A model generated the notes under the pieces. It made no database searches, had not been told where the DNA came from, and saw only the letters and a program-made list of their open reading frames with translations. Shown here piece after piece: positions 47,008 through 57,613 of a DNA stretch of 64,000 nt. The DNA is from Phlegmacium glaucopus (lineage: Eukaryota > Basidiomycota > Agaricomycetes > Agaricales > Cortinariaceae), in assembly GCA_015039465.1 (NCBI GenBank), contig MU130046.1, positions 82,472-146,471 on the forward strand. Direction: 5' to 3'. Position numbers and translations under genes: made by a program. Position 1 is the first letter of the stretch. Each line of letters begins with the position of its first letter.

Positions 47008-48497
47008 TCATGAAGTAATATTGCTGTCCGATGCAGTGAGCAGTGCAGAAGGAATGTTATTATTAATATGAAATTGCTCGAATATTGTAGCCAGGTTATC
47101 TATATGCGCTTTGTTGTATGCTTTTGAGGTATTCATTGGGAGAATTTCTTCCATGCGCCGCCAGTAGAGCAGGAATGCCAGAGAAGTCCAGCCGCCGGTG
47201 GCAGCAACGATTTCGGGTGGGACCCCGGCGAGCAGAAGTTCAACTGCACCACCTATACGGAAGCTGTGGCCTAGGACGTGGGCAAGCTTGGCCGAGGACC
47301 AGATATCGGTGACGAATCGGAGGAATTCCTGTTTCAACAGGTTCTTGCAGGTTCCTGATGGGGAGATGTATGCAAATAAGGCAAGAGACTGAGGAACAGA
47401 GGCGTTGACGACGAGGTGATTTTTAAGGGCGGAGACTGGACAAAGAGTATCGGGTCGAGCAGTAAGGATGACTGTAGCACCCTGCTCCTTAGTCGTCTTG
47501 GTCCATGGAATGTGAAAGCTCGCAGAGCGCGAGCCGTCACGTTGCTGACGGAAGTCAATGCTAAATCAAGGTCAGACACGAGGTGGGAGTAAGTGAAAGG
47601 GTTGTTAGCGTACTGGACAGATCGCAGTACATTATATCTCTCGTCAAAGCCTGCAGCAGTTGTAACAGTAGTCTCACCCAAGCGGCGACAACCAAAGAAG
47701 GTACTGAGGGCCGCAGCCCATACCGCAGCATGAAAAGGATCGGAAAACTTGATGGCCCGGCGAAGAGCGGATAGATGTTCGATAGACACGGGAGCACGAA
47801 GAGCTCTCCTATGCCTGGTGCCCTCCTTATTAGCAGATATTCGGGCCAAGTGGACCCATTCGTTGTCGCCATACCAGACTGCATGGTTGACAACATGCCA
47901 GGACCGCAGGCCCGAGAGCCACGATCGGATCGTGCTCCCGGCGTGCCTGCCTTTGTGTTCCCCAATAAATGCGCAGAGGAGGGCATACGATGCAGGCATC
48001 CGTGCCTCCTCATCGACTTCCCATTTGTCACAAAACTGAGTAAACCGCTTCAGGCCAGCTGCGTATGTGGCTCTGGTGTTTGGCGCCAAAGCACCTTGGA
48101 TAGAAATGAGGGCTCTGTCGACGAGCGGTTGGGGAAGGGCAGCATTAAGTGAGCTCCAATGACGAAGTCCATAAGGTGTATCCCAGGAGAAGAGGCGATT
48201 GGCAGCTGCCACGTGAGGACGCAGTATATTTGGGATGATGTGACGGCCGCTTTGAGGATTTTGTGGGTGGATAGTATGTGAAGAAGCATTGTTGAAATGT
48301 GCGATAGGCTGTAATGCGTTGGAAGAATCTGAACCGGTAGAGGCCGGGAGTAAAGAGTTGGAAGGATCAGTCACAGAGGTGGAAACGTGATTAAGTGCAG
48401 CAGCATTAGCGTGTACAGGTCGTTTAAATGGGTAGAAGAGATTATGAGACCGTGCGGGGCGCGGAGGGACAGAGACCGTTGGTTCTGACCCACCCAC
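47008..48497 (-). pseudogene. Tyrosine recombinase of the DIRS-like element, one frameshift
   Basis: After a Pro/Ser-rich start comes a SAM-like core-binding region (LAPNTRATYAAGLKRFTQFC, STIRSWLSGLRSWH). The catalytic domain has the first Arg in FFGCRRLGETTV, HSFRIGGAVELLLAGV with the H-x-x-R pair, and GGWTSLAFLLYWRRMEE with the nucleophile Tyr. It would join cDNA circles to the genome. Near 47560-47580 the frame changes: IDFRQQRDGSRSASFHIPW continues in another frame, so the product is split. Confidence 0.8.
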
Positions 48498-48617
48498 AGG
48501 TCTCTCGACAACACGTGTTGCCGGTTTAAAAGGGTAGAACGCTCTAAAGAATATACTTTTAGTAGATGCCCATTGGCGGTAGAGGGCGATACAATAGTAT
48601 CCAAATCATAGACTGAC

Positions 48618-51204
48618 CTAGACATGAAGAAAGCAGGGACGAAGCTCTTCAGGGAGCTGAAAGGATGGCACAAGCTGCCTCCCAGCAGACCCTGGTTCTC
48701 CGCGCAAGATAGGGTCAGCCGGATTGGCGTGAGACTCGATATAGATGGTCTTAGTGATAATGGAAAGGTTCATGAGGACGAGGTGCGTGTGACAGATAGC
48801 AAGATTAATGTGAATGTTGCCGCTACGCCCTTTCTCGAGGGCTCCTATGGTGCCCTGATTATTGGAGTGTATGAGAAGATGGATATCACGGAAGCCTTTG
48901 GATTCCAGTAGATACGTGAGGAGTTCTATGGCGACTGTCTCGAGCCAGCAGATGTCCCGTCCCGGGATTTTCCATGAAGGTGACAGCTGGAACGCAGCCC
49001 ACTCGTTACCAATAACGATGCCAATACCCCAGGAAGTGGAGGCGTCGACATAGAGACCAAGATCCCTCAACGGGCCACAAGGTCTGAGTGAGCGCGTAGT
49101 GTTGGGCTGGGAGAGCCTCTGCAGCCACCAGGACAGATCAGTGATCATAGCATGGGAAGGGCGTCGTGTGATGAACTCATCACCATGGAATGAGGCAGCA
49201 AAATTAGAGAGAGAGGGAAGATGGGAGCGGCCGTCTAGGTGCACGAAAGCAACGTGACATAAGGAACCATGAATCTTCTCTACGTCTCGCATCGAACACG
49301 GCTGGTTGCGGAAGCTAATGAGGAAGCGACGGACGCGATCATGAAATTTCAGGCGCTTAGGCTCTGGGAGGCTGACTAGCTTCCATGGAATATCCCAAAG
49401 GTATCCGATGAAGGTGGTTATGAAGGCGAATGAGTCGTCCCCCTTTTCTGTATGCCAAGGAACATTGAGGGATGCGACACGTCATAACATTTCAGCACGG
49501 TCGTAGTCGTAGCGATAGTCTCCTTCAATGAAGGGGCCATCTGGTGTAGGGAAACGGAAGGCCTTTAAATCATCTTCGTATTTTGGCACTGGACGTACAC
49601 CTTCGGCCTCCCAGATATTGACAACAGCGTTCGCGATCATGCTGGAATTGCTGCTAGCGCACGCAGCTCCAAAGGGGTGTGTATGGTCTATGTAGAATTC
49701 TCCGGGGGTGCCTTGTAACACGAGCCAAGGCTTGTGGGAAGGTAGCACAGGGCAAGTTCAATGGAATTTTTCAATATCGAGAGTACAGGCTTGCGTCCCA
49801 GGAGGGGCAAGCGCAACCTGTGTATGGGAGGATATTATAAGAAACCGCAGTGTGGAATTGCGTAGTGAGTGGAGTTGGTATAAAAGGCTGGAGTAGATGC
49901 CTGAGTACTTAAAGTACTAGTGTATGCATACATCATAGTACATGGTAGGTGCAATCGACATGCTCAGCGCATAGAGTGGAGATCAACGCACTCAGCGTGC
50001 GGAAATAGTCAACACACTCGACGTGTGGAGTATAGATCGACGCACTCAACGTGCGGAGCATGAGTCGACGCACTAGATGTGCGGAAATAGGGGACGTCAA
50101 ATGTCCGGGCAACGTATATGATACAAATGCCCTAAACTGCCTGAGCGGCAGGAAGATGAAAGCTGCCCCACGCACGAAACGCAAAGGGGAGCAAAAAGGG
50201 GGGAGAGATGTGAATGAAAGAAATGAAGGAAAGGGGCTCACTATCTCGGCAACCTTAGATGCGGTATCAAATCGGGTAGGAAATTTGTCTTTCCGGATGT
50301 GAGAGTTAACAGATGCGTGGGTTTTGGTAGCTTTAGAAAGGTGACGGCAGATCCTGATTTTGTCAGGAGTGTCAGGTGCTTGGGGCTGGACAGATACGAT
50401 GAGGGGAGATGAGTAAAATGGGCCGCGCAGGATAAGTTCGGTCATTTCTTTGGAGAAAGGGCCAGATATCCTGTTAGCCAGAATTTCTTTGCGTATATAT
50501 TCTTTGACTTCATTTGCATAAGGGACGACGGAAGAGTTGTTTGGTATGATAGTGGTTTGCAGAAGGGGGGGCATGTGGCCCAGTGGAAAACCGAACCTCA
50601 GATTGTCAGAAAGGAGTGAGTAGTGAGAGAGGAGATCGTGTTTTTGCAGTAAGGATTCGAATGCATCAGGAATATAAGGGTGGATAACTTTGTTGAAAAT
50701 TGCTGAGTGTTCTGGGAGAGAATTGGCAGTTGGGAAGCGGTGGACGATAGACGAGGAGAAATTTATATATGAAAGGAGTGGAGATTGCGCTGCTAGCAGG
50801 AATGAGTCAATTTGGAGGTGGGCGGCAGGTCCAGGAGAAAGCGTGATGCCCTTTTTGCCCACAGAATGAGCAAAGGTGCACTCGCTCGTCTTTGCTGTGG
50901 GTGCAAACGGCGTTACTGCCTCTAACGTTCCAGTTGATACATAGGACTCGGTTGTCAGGTGTGACGAGTGCACGATTAATGGACTTGGCCCAGGTGGGTT
51001 TACCGTCCTTGAACTTGACGAGGATAACACTGTCGTTGTGAATCCGAGAGTTGTGGCCTCTGTCTCCGCATATGAGGCAGTCGGTGGACGAGGACGAGGA
51101 TCTACCGCTGCCTGATGGAAAGGACGAGGAGAATGAACGCTCGGAGGGACGAGAACGAGGGGGGTACTTGTTAGGCCTGGAACCCTGAAAATTCCTGTTG
51201 TCAC
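48618..51204 (-). pseudogene. Reverse transcriptase-RNase H of the DIRS-like element
   Basis: The first exon overlaps the gag frame and holds SDNLRFGFPLGHMPPL, NRISGPFSKEMTELI and KIRICRHLSKATK. An intron (49818-50241) follows, then VALAPPGTQACTLDIEKFH, a TGA at 49758-49760, TCPVLPSHKPWLVLQG, FYIDHTHPFGAACASSNSSM and the catalytic KYEDDLKAFRFP. A second TGA is at 49482-49484. RNase H follows in the same frame with LYVDAS, WLETVAIELL and ESHANPAD; the usual Asp of SDNQG is Asn (HSNNQGTIGAL). Both stops fall where relatives have Arg or a similar residue, fitting CGA to TGA change. Confidence 0.8.
49956..50090. repeat. Minisatellite inside the RT intron
   Basis: Five imperfect units of 25-28 bp, such as CGACGCACTCAACGTGCGGA, lie in the intron of the RT gene. 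Each unit carries a small inverted word (GCAC...GTGC). Confidence 0.75.
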
Positions 51205-52231
51205 GGCTGAATGTGGATTTGTTGGTGGTAGCCATCATTTCCCGGATTTTGGCCATCATCTCATATTGTTTCTCTGACAGGGCGAACGCCTGCTCGTATC
51301 GGTATCCTTCGAAGGCGCCATAGCTAGCCCAGTGCTCTTGGCGAAATTTCAGTTCATCGCCTTTCCATGCGTCGTACAACTTGACCTTGAATCTTTGTGA
51401 TAGGTAAAAATTAAAATGGTCATTATACCAATCACTGTGAGATTCCTCAGTGTCGGCCGCGTCTCGCTCCTTTTGGAAAAGGTACATATTACCCGCTGCT
51501 TCGGTCCACTGACTACATGTCAGGGACAGTTCTTTTCCAAAATGTGCTGAGAGTTTATCGACATCGATTATGGATATCCCTTTTGTTTCACCGGGATTTG
51601 GGTTTGTTTTGATAGTAGGTAGCGTGGCGGCTTCGGCATTAAGGATCTGTAAGTTCTCATTCAGGAAGAAAGGTAAAGGGATGGCGACGCAGCCTTCTGT
51701 GTCGAAAAGGCTTTGGGGAAATTTCGCCTGCCATGGCACTCCCACGACCCAAGGGATCAGTTTTTTCCCATTCATACAACGTCGTTTGGCAATTCGTGCT
51801 TCTTCCGCCGTCATTTTAGGTTCGTCTGTAGTCTTTCGCTTAAGCTTTTGATCCTCTTTTTCTTTAGTGTCCTCGTCGGCAATCCATTTTGCGAGGCTAG
51901 AATAAATGTAGTCACGAAAAGATAATGCGAAGGAAGGGATTTTAAACCGATCCCGGTCTTCGGGATCTAAAGTAATAAGGGACGCGGCATCGGAGCCAGG
52001 TTCTGGGTAGGCCTCGTTGTTAACGGTATGATTTAGAGTTTTAAGGGCCCTCTCGGCATTTTGATTTTCGATCTCCTTATTCTTTTGAAGGATGGAAATT
52101 AGAGGAAGATTTTTTAAAACTTGGATTACGGCTGCATTAGCATGGGTGCGGGGTACGCGAGGGGTGAGTTGAGTATCGTTTTGCATTCCCTCGGCTACAA
52201 TACCGGTACCAATAGGGTCATCTTGAACCAT
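50807..52231 (-). CDS. Gag-like protein of the DIRS-like element
   Basis: The frame of 474 codons is intact. The N terminus is polar (MVQDDPIGTGIVAEGMQ); the middle has charged helices, and QSLFDTEGCVAIPLPFFLN and LCAHF-type gag stretches lie before a Ser/Arg-rich linker. Two Cys-His knuckles follow: DCLICGDRGHNSR and CSFCGQKGHHAFSWTC. They would bind the element's RNA. It is the first gene of the element and overlaps the start of the RT frame, so a frame change would be needed for RT. The start is the first ATG after an AT-rich leader with several palindromes. Confidence 0.72.
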   Translation of the reverse strand: MVQDDPIGTGIVAEGMQNDTQLTPRVPRTHANAAVIQVLKNLPLISILQKNKEIENQNAERALKTLNHTVNNEAYPEPGSDAASLITLDPEDRDRFKIPSFALSFRDYIYSSLAKWIADEDTKEKEDQKLKRKTTDEPKMTAEEARIAKRRCMNGKKLIPWVVGVPWQAKFPQSLFDTEGCVAIPLPFFLNENLQILNAEAATLPTIKTNPNPGETKGISIIDVDKLSAHFGKELSLTCSQWTEAAGNMYLFQKERDAADTEESHSDWYNDHFNFYLSQRFKVKLYDAWKGDELKFRQEHWASYGAFEGYRYEQAFALSEKQYEMMAKIREMMATTNKSTFSRDNRNFQGSRPNKYPPRSRPSERSFSSSFPSGSGRSSSSSTDCLICGDRGHNSRIHNDSVILVKFKDGKPTWAKSINRALVTPDNRVLCINWNVRGSNAVCTHSKDERVHLCSFCGQKGHHAFSWTCRPPPN

Positions 52232-52343
52232 CTCGTTGGAGGTAAAAAGAGAGGATGATGTGAGGAACGGTGTAAAGAATATTTTTTAAAGTGTCTTGAG
52301 ATTGAAAAAACTTGGTGAGGACTAGAAAAACTCCTTTTTCCGT

Positions 52344-52502
52344 GTCAGAATCAGATTCTGAGGATAAGGGGAGTTCCCTTCGATAAAGAAATTTATTAAT
52401 CGTGTTTGTACATGTGATGTACAAACCCGATGATCTGATTCTGACGCCTGACATTATCTTATCCTATAATGAGTATGCGCTCGTTCCTCGCGCTTACTCA
52501 TT
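52344..52502. repeat. Cluster of palindromes in the 5' leader of the DIRS-like element
   Basis: Four inverted pairs lie close together. TCAGAATC-A-GATTCTGA is at 52345-52361. GTTTGTACAT-GTG-ATGTACAAAC is at 52404-52426, with perfect 10-bp arms. GTCAGAATCAGAT (52344-52356) faces ATCTGATTCTGAC (52433-52445). AATGAGTA-type arms are at 52468-52502. The gag start codon is about 115 bp further along the minus strand. Confidence 0.75.
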
Positions 52503-52988
52503 GCGGAAGTAGTGTACTGTTTTACTCACTCGTTTGCAAGGCGCTCGACCCACGCTGGCCAAACGTGAATTGTATTATCAAATACTTAATCCCTGAGTTC
52601 GATAAAATCCAACAAAAATTTCTGGAAAAACTGTCTGGAATGGCATCAGGCCCTACCTACCATTGCCCGGGGTCCTGCTCCAGGAGGCAAAAAAGGAGGT
52701 TTGTTCAAGGGGGCCCAAGGATCTTAAAAATGACACGGGGTTGGTAAAAATTTTTAAGCCATTTGGAGGGACCCCTCTTATGCCCAAATATGGATATGTC
52801 AGACCAAAAATGGTAATTCCAAGAAAAACATATCATATTTTTAAAATTTACAAGGTATCTATGGACACATGAAGGCCAGCAATGAGCCTGCAGTCTGTGT
52901 TGGCTTCTTCATTGCACTCAGGACAACATGTGATTATTGTATTACCTTGTAGTGTCATATTTTATATTTTCTTTTACTGGTAAATGAT

Positions 52989-54917
52989 TCATAGTGATGC
53001 TGAAGTTCAGTTCAGTCCAGTTCTCTGACAAATTTCGAGAACCAAGAACTGGACCAATGGTTCGGTTCAGGTTTGAATGTGTTATCGCGCACCAATACTG
53101 ATTGGTAGTGTGAGAAGAAAGCTTAAAAATTGCCATCATGAAAATAAGTGGACTTTGAATTCACTTACCTATTTTGGAAGCAGCCCTGAATTGTGTTCCT
53201 GGTCGACAAATCATTCGTTCAACATTATCACCCTCATTGCTCATCATACTCTCAATGTCTCACACTATGCTCTCCATCGTTTTCACTATCGACATGCTCC
53301 TAAGCATCTACCATCCATTTGTTCCTAGGTTAGTGATCCAACAAAGTGATCAATCTACTATTTGCATCGGTCATTGGCTCGCATTTGATCGTATCTTTGG
53401 TCCATCATTTCAAGAACGGCCCCTTTATGGATGCATCAACTACATCTCCCATTATGTAAAAGGCTTTGTCATCATTCTTGTGGCTATGGACCCACAAGTC
53501 TTCCCCTCAGCCATCTATCTTGCCATCCCTCGCTCCTGGATCTCACTCAGTCCCCTATCCTCAATTATCTACCTCTTATCTTATCATTCACTGCCAAAAC
53601 CATCATTCACGCAGTACATGAAGCCTTCCCACCCTCTTTATGACAATTTAGGAAGTCCAGGAGGATCACAACTAAGCAGGAATTGCAGATGAATCAGCAG
53701 CAGAGGATTATTCTTGCAGTGTGTCAAGTGTTATCAAGGCTGCGCGACATGGGATCATGGGCAAGTAGTGTTTTCTCGGGAACAAGGCTGCGCCTTTCAA
53801 GTGTTGACTCAGGACCTTTCACATTTTTGACATGACCACATGCCTATGGAGTTGATATATTTTTGCTATTGGACTATGTACACTGCCTTCTCTTCTTTTC
53901 TCTCGCACTTTGACACTTTTACAGATTTTTTATTGTTCCTTCTTCTTTTCCATTGTTCTTTTCTTCTTGCAGCTGTCCTCTCTTTATCTTTTTTCCTTTG
54001 ACAGCGTGTACTTCTTTCTTTTTATTGTTCTACATAGCCTCATCCTTAGGGTATAAATACTGCTCTTTTGTACCAGGATAGGTAGTTTATCTCAATTCAT
54101 TCTTACTCCCCAACAGTCATCCTCTCAGTGGAATTCCAGTGAATTCCTCCCTCTAAGTTCGCTTTTTCAGTCCCTTACTGTCACTGTCCTCTACTGTCAA
54201 CCGCTATAGTCTTACTGAAGACTCTTTCTTGCCCATCCTCATCCTCATCCTCTACCTCATTCATCTTCCAAGATCTTCATCCTCATCCTCCTCTACTCTC
54301 TTCTAACCAAGTGTGCTTACTAGTCTCTGGTTATACCTTCCCTAAACAAACACAGGGGGATATTATGACCTAAAGTCTGGTCCAGTTCCCTCTGGTTGGT
54401 GTTTTATAACAACACAAACAACGATTTATAGCATTTGAACCTGTAAAATTTCTCATGCACCTACCAACCAAAAAACGGCTGAATTCTCATGTGGTAATTC
54501 ATTTTGGTTTATTCAGAGGTTGTGGTTCAGTGTTATACTCCTTTCCACATGTTTGAAAAGGTTGGCACTTATTCCAACAAGCCGGACTTGTCCAGGCTGT
54601 CCTGCACATATTACTATAAAGAGTAACCAATGCTAAAAATGATCAAACCCAGGCACCAAGGAGTCACTGAGGCACTATGCCGCACTGGGGAACAATTATA
54701 TGATGAAATACCCTGCCAAACCTCCTAAAAATCAGCAATTTCTGTTGGTGAAAGTCCGAAGTTCAGTTCAGGTTCGAACCTATCAGCAAGACCTTGAACC
54801 TTGAACTGAACTTCAGGTTTGGTTCAACAGTTTCTCTGAACTTTGGACCAAACTTTCGGTCCGGTTCAAGAAGTTCAGGTTCAAACCATGGTTCAGAACC
54901 GAACTGCGGCATCACTA
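52989..54917. mobile_element. Non-autonomous element with TAGTGATGC ends and GTTCGGTTC repeats
   Basis: The left end TAGTGATGCTGAAGTTC faces the right end, whose complement reads TAGTGATGCCGCAGTTC. Near both ends are many AGTTCAGTTC/GGTTCGGTTC words. TAAATGA is found by both ends (52981 and 54918), 4 bp off on the left side, so the target duplication is unsure. The inner frame at 53174-53692 is not a known protein. Confidence 0.55.
53722..54352. repeat. Possible solo LTR inside the element
   Basis: The stretch begins TGTCAAG and ends AAACA. It has a good promoter-like GGGTATAAATACTGC at about 54049 and lies between CAGTG and CAGGG (4 of 5 bases). No partner LTR is in the window, so this is tentative. 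Confidence 0.3.
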
Positions 54918-55131
54918 TAAATGAACAGTAAATTTCATTTCTTCCACTACTACAGTGTCCCTGAGGCCTTTAAATGGAGCTCAGTGTCTATCTCAACAAG
55001 TATAGCAATCTAATTGTTGCTACAGGGCATTAAAAATATACTTTTATCTTTTTTTAGTAATTTTTTTTAACTCTATGGGGACCCCTACCCCTGGTTCAGG
55101 ATTCCAATCCCAGGGCCCCCTTGGATTTGTT

Positions 55132-56526
55132 TGTTATCTGCACCAAACAAATTGGGTATATATGTCTCATTGTGAGTACTCTTATTTGTCCATGACTGTG
55201 CCATTGTCTCTAAGTCAGCAAGTGTGATATCTCAGCAACCAACCAATCTTTTAACAATCTCTCACAAATTTCCTATAAGCTGATCCACAGTGAAAGACCA
55301 CAGAATATGACCATGGCAAAATATTAGATGATTTGAGATTATCTCACATTACTTTCAGATTGCTCGTGTTCACATTTCTCCGTTGTTGTAATCATTGTTA
55401 CATTCCATTATATGTTACTCCAGTCCAACTCTGTGGGAGTTCTTTCTGGTAGTCCGTTGTGAGGAGGGATTCTCCCTACCTCGAATTATTACTATTTTCA
55501 TAATTTCAAATTCATTATATCACATACGGAATTTCGCACCGCGTTACATTTTCCAAATTCGTACGTTTCCTATTTTATCAATTTCAAATTCATTCCCCTT
55601 TTGGAAATTACTCCGAAATTACACAGTCCATTCTTACATACAAATTTGTTACCTCTCCGTTTTTATTCTCGGATCTTAGATTCCCATATATCCATTTTCA
55701 AAACACAGTACTACAAACTAAAGGTATAAAAAGCTGTAGTTATATTGTAGTATAAAAATATATAACATAACAACAGAACAACTGAGGCACTCAAAAACAA
55801 CATGAAAACTAAGAAATTCCATAACCAAGTACTAAAATAATAAACAAATCAACAAATCGGAACACTAAAGTTGACGGAGTCAACTCCCCCTATACTCGCA
55901 CACACACGGAAACTATTCCTCACACCGTACTCCATTCCAGTACTTTCCCTTGTTTCCGGTTCTACTCCTCCTACGTCCAACTCCAAGACTTCTCCATATC
56001 ATTCCAACTCTTCCAACAATACTCCAAACCCATTACCACACCTTCACCATAACAACTATTTCTTTGTCATCACTTTCCCACTATCAGTCAGCACACCAGC
56101 TATGGATTATTCACCCAAGAATGCAGGACCTTTTCCGGGAGCAGAACACAGCACTTATATTTATATTCTATATTTCAGTTGCAATTCCTTTTATATTTAA
56201 GTACTCGAAACTTGTATGTTTTCCTCAGTTTGAATATCAACCTAGTTTTCTCCTCCTATTCTTCCTCTAAGTTCCCGCAACTTCTGGTTCCACTCCGTTC
56301 TGTTCTTACTCCAAAATTAGGACATGAAGGTTTAGGGTAGCACAGCATATACACTGAGGCTATAGTCCTTTTCCATTCTGTGGTTCCGTTCTGATCAAAC
56401 TCTGTCTGATACTCCGGAATAGAGTTCTCAAACTTAACAATCATGTAGAATCTAGACATATGATACATATTATTTGACTTGATCATTCTTTCACCTCATC
56501 CCTGCTCACCAACACCTTCCACTATG
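55132..56526. other. AT-rich spacer, nothing recognised
   Basis: Frames at 55395-55679 and 55871-56270 have low complexity and match nothing that I know. Confidence 0.4.
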
Positions 56527-56534
56527 CCCTCATG

Positions 56535-57015
56535 TAGTGATGGGCATGGGTAACCCATGGGTGTTATCAGGCTGACCCTGACCCTTACCCACCTCTACCC
56601 TTGACCCTTTCCAAGGGTAAGGGTTTAGAGGGTATGGGTAAGGGTAAGTGGAGGGTTCAAGGGTAGAAAAACCTTTGAGGGTTAGGGCTGAGGGTTGATT
56701 ATTAAATAACATTGTGGACAGTATAATAGCTATCACTCATTTTTTGAGAGCAGGATATAGATGTAACAGGCCAAAATGATGAAAAAATAGTCCAGATAGT
56801 AGTTTTTTTTTTTTTTTGTGCTAAATATCTTCTTTGGTAACCATAATATGTGGCTTCTTATTTAAAAGATGACCCTTGAACAACCCTTGCAAAAACCCTT
56901 ACCCTTTGTCAAGGGTAAGAGTTTTGGAAGGGTCTGAAAATCCTGACCTGTACCCTTACCCTTCTTACCCTTACCCTCATACCCATAAGGGTTTTGAAAC
57001 CCTTGAACATCATTA
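56535..57015. mobile_element. Small hAT-like MITE with CCCTTACCC subterminal repeats
   Basis: The left end TAGTGATGGGCATGGG resembles the complement of the right end (TAATGATGTTCAAGGG). The flanks CCCTCATG and CCTCAATG differ by one indel from each other. Inside, CCCTTACCC/GGGTAAGGG words are dense near both ends, with a T15 run in between. No gene. Confidence 0.5.
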
Positions 57016-57108
57016 CCTCAATGTCCTACCACCAATGCAGATGCCTGAAATGCATCAAGAACCCATCTGGGTATGTGTTAGGGCAACTGCAATGCCAACT
57101 TAGTCAAG

Positions 57109-57212
57109 CTAGCAGGGGATCCTAAATTAATATATTATAAACATGACTATGCGACTAACTCACCTAGCAGGGGATCCTAAAAGGAAAAGATAGGGATCCC
57201 TGCTAGGGTGAG
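57109..57212. repeat. CTAGCAGGGGATCC repeats forming a fold-back
   Basis: CTAGCAGGGGATCCTAA occurs at 57109-57125 and again at 57165-57180. An inverted copy at 57191-57212 can pair with 57159-57179 (arms of 21-22 bp with single-base bulges). Confidence 0.7.
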
Positions 57213-57613
57213 GAGGTATTTAAGTACAGATGTGGACATAACAGACATATGAAAATAGATAAATAAATGGTACAAGAATAAAATAATAAAATAACATACT
57301 AAGTTTGGTTTGGGTTAGGCCTGATCGGGAGTGGAAAGAGTTGGGGCCAATTAGGTTCAGGTGAGGAATGAGGTTCATCAATGAGGAGGAATATATGTAT
57401 TTGGGAGTTGAGTTGGGAGTGGGTTTGGGACAGTGGGACTGAGATTGGGAGTTGGGAATTGGGCTTGAAATTGGGTGTCCCCTAACAGCATGAGACAAAA
57501 AGAATGCAAGATGCTCCAGAGACAGCAGATAGATGAAGTCCAATCATTCTCATGAAGCCAAGTAGCATTGAATGTAGAGATTAAGATAAATATTTCAAAA
57601 GGCTCAGCACTCA

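Larger units (their letters stand above)
46357..52614 (-). mobile_element. DIRS-like tyrosine-recombinase retrotransposon, inactive
   Basis: Read on the minus strand the order is gag-like, RT, RNase H, tyrosine recombinase. There is no integrase or LTR, which fits the DIRS-like group common in basidiomycetes. Ends are inferred from where the interrupted MITE resumes; AAAATT is found at both joints (46351-46356 and 52615-52620). Two in-frame TGA codons, one frameshift and a changed RNase H residue show that it is dead. Clear terminal repeats were not found. The 3' side (46357-47007) holds no recognisable coding sequence. Confidence 0.8.
45733..52676. mobile_element. hAT-like MITE (copy C), split by a DIRS-like element
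   Basis: The left end (AGGACCCCGGGCAATGGTAG) and the right end (CTACCATTGCCCGGGGTCCT) are perfect inverted partners 6.9 kb apart. They are flanked by the perfect 8-bp duplication GCTCCAGG (45725-45732 and 52677-52684). The left 620 bp and the right 60 bp together resemble copy A (730 bp) in order, including TCCGGA subterminal motifs. Everything between about 46357 and 52614 is the inserted retroelement. Confidence 0.85.
52706..55123. mobile_element. hAT-like non-autonomous element carrying nested insertions
   Basis: Ends CAAGGGGGCCC and GGGCCCCCTTG are perfect inverted partners over 11 bp, and both sides also share a GGGACCCCT-type word. The flanks GGTTTGTT (52698-52705) and GATTTGTT (55124-55131) match in 7 of 8 bases, fitting an old 8-bp duplication. 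No transposase is visible. It stands 30 bp from the end of MITE copy C and holds another element. Confidence 0.6.

Noticed and set aside
46482..47011. Small minus-strand frames at the 3' end of the DIRS-like element
   Set aside because: Low coding quality; they probably belong to the non-coding 3' region of the element.
47561..48031. Alternative minus frame inside the recombinase gene
   Set aside because: It is a shadow of the tyrosine recombinase frame and lacks motifs of its own.
52999..54910. hAT transposase inside the TAGTGATGC element
   Set aside because: The longest frame (53174-53692) is low in complexity and lacks any transposase motif.
56560..57000. Interstitial telomere repeat
   Set aside because: CCCTTACCC words are irregular and occur in both orientations near MITE ends, so subterminal repeats explain them better.
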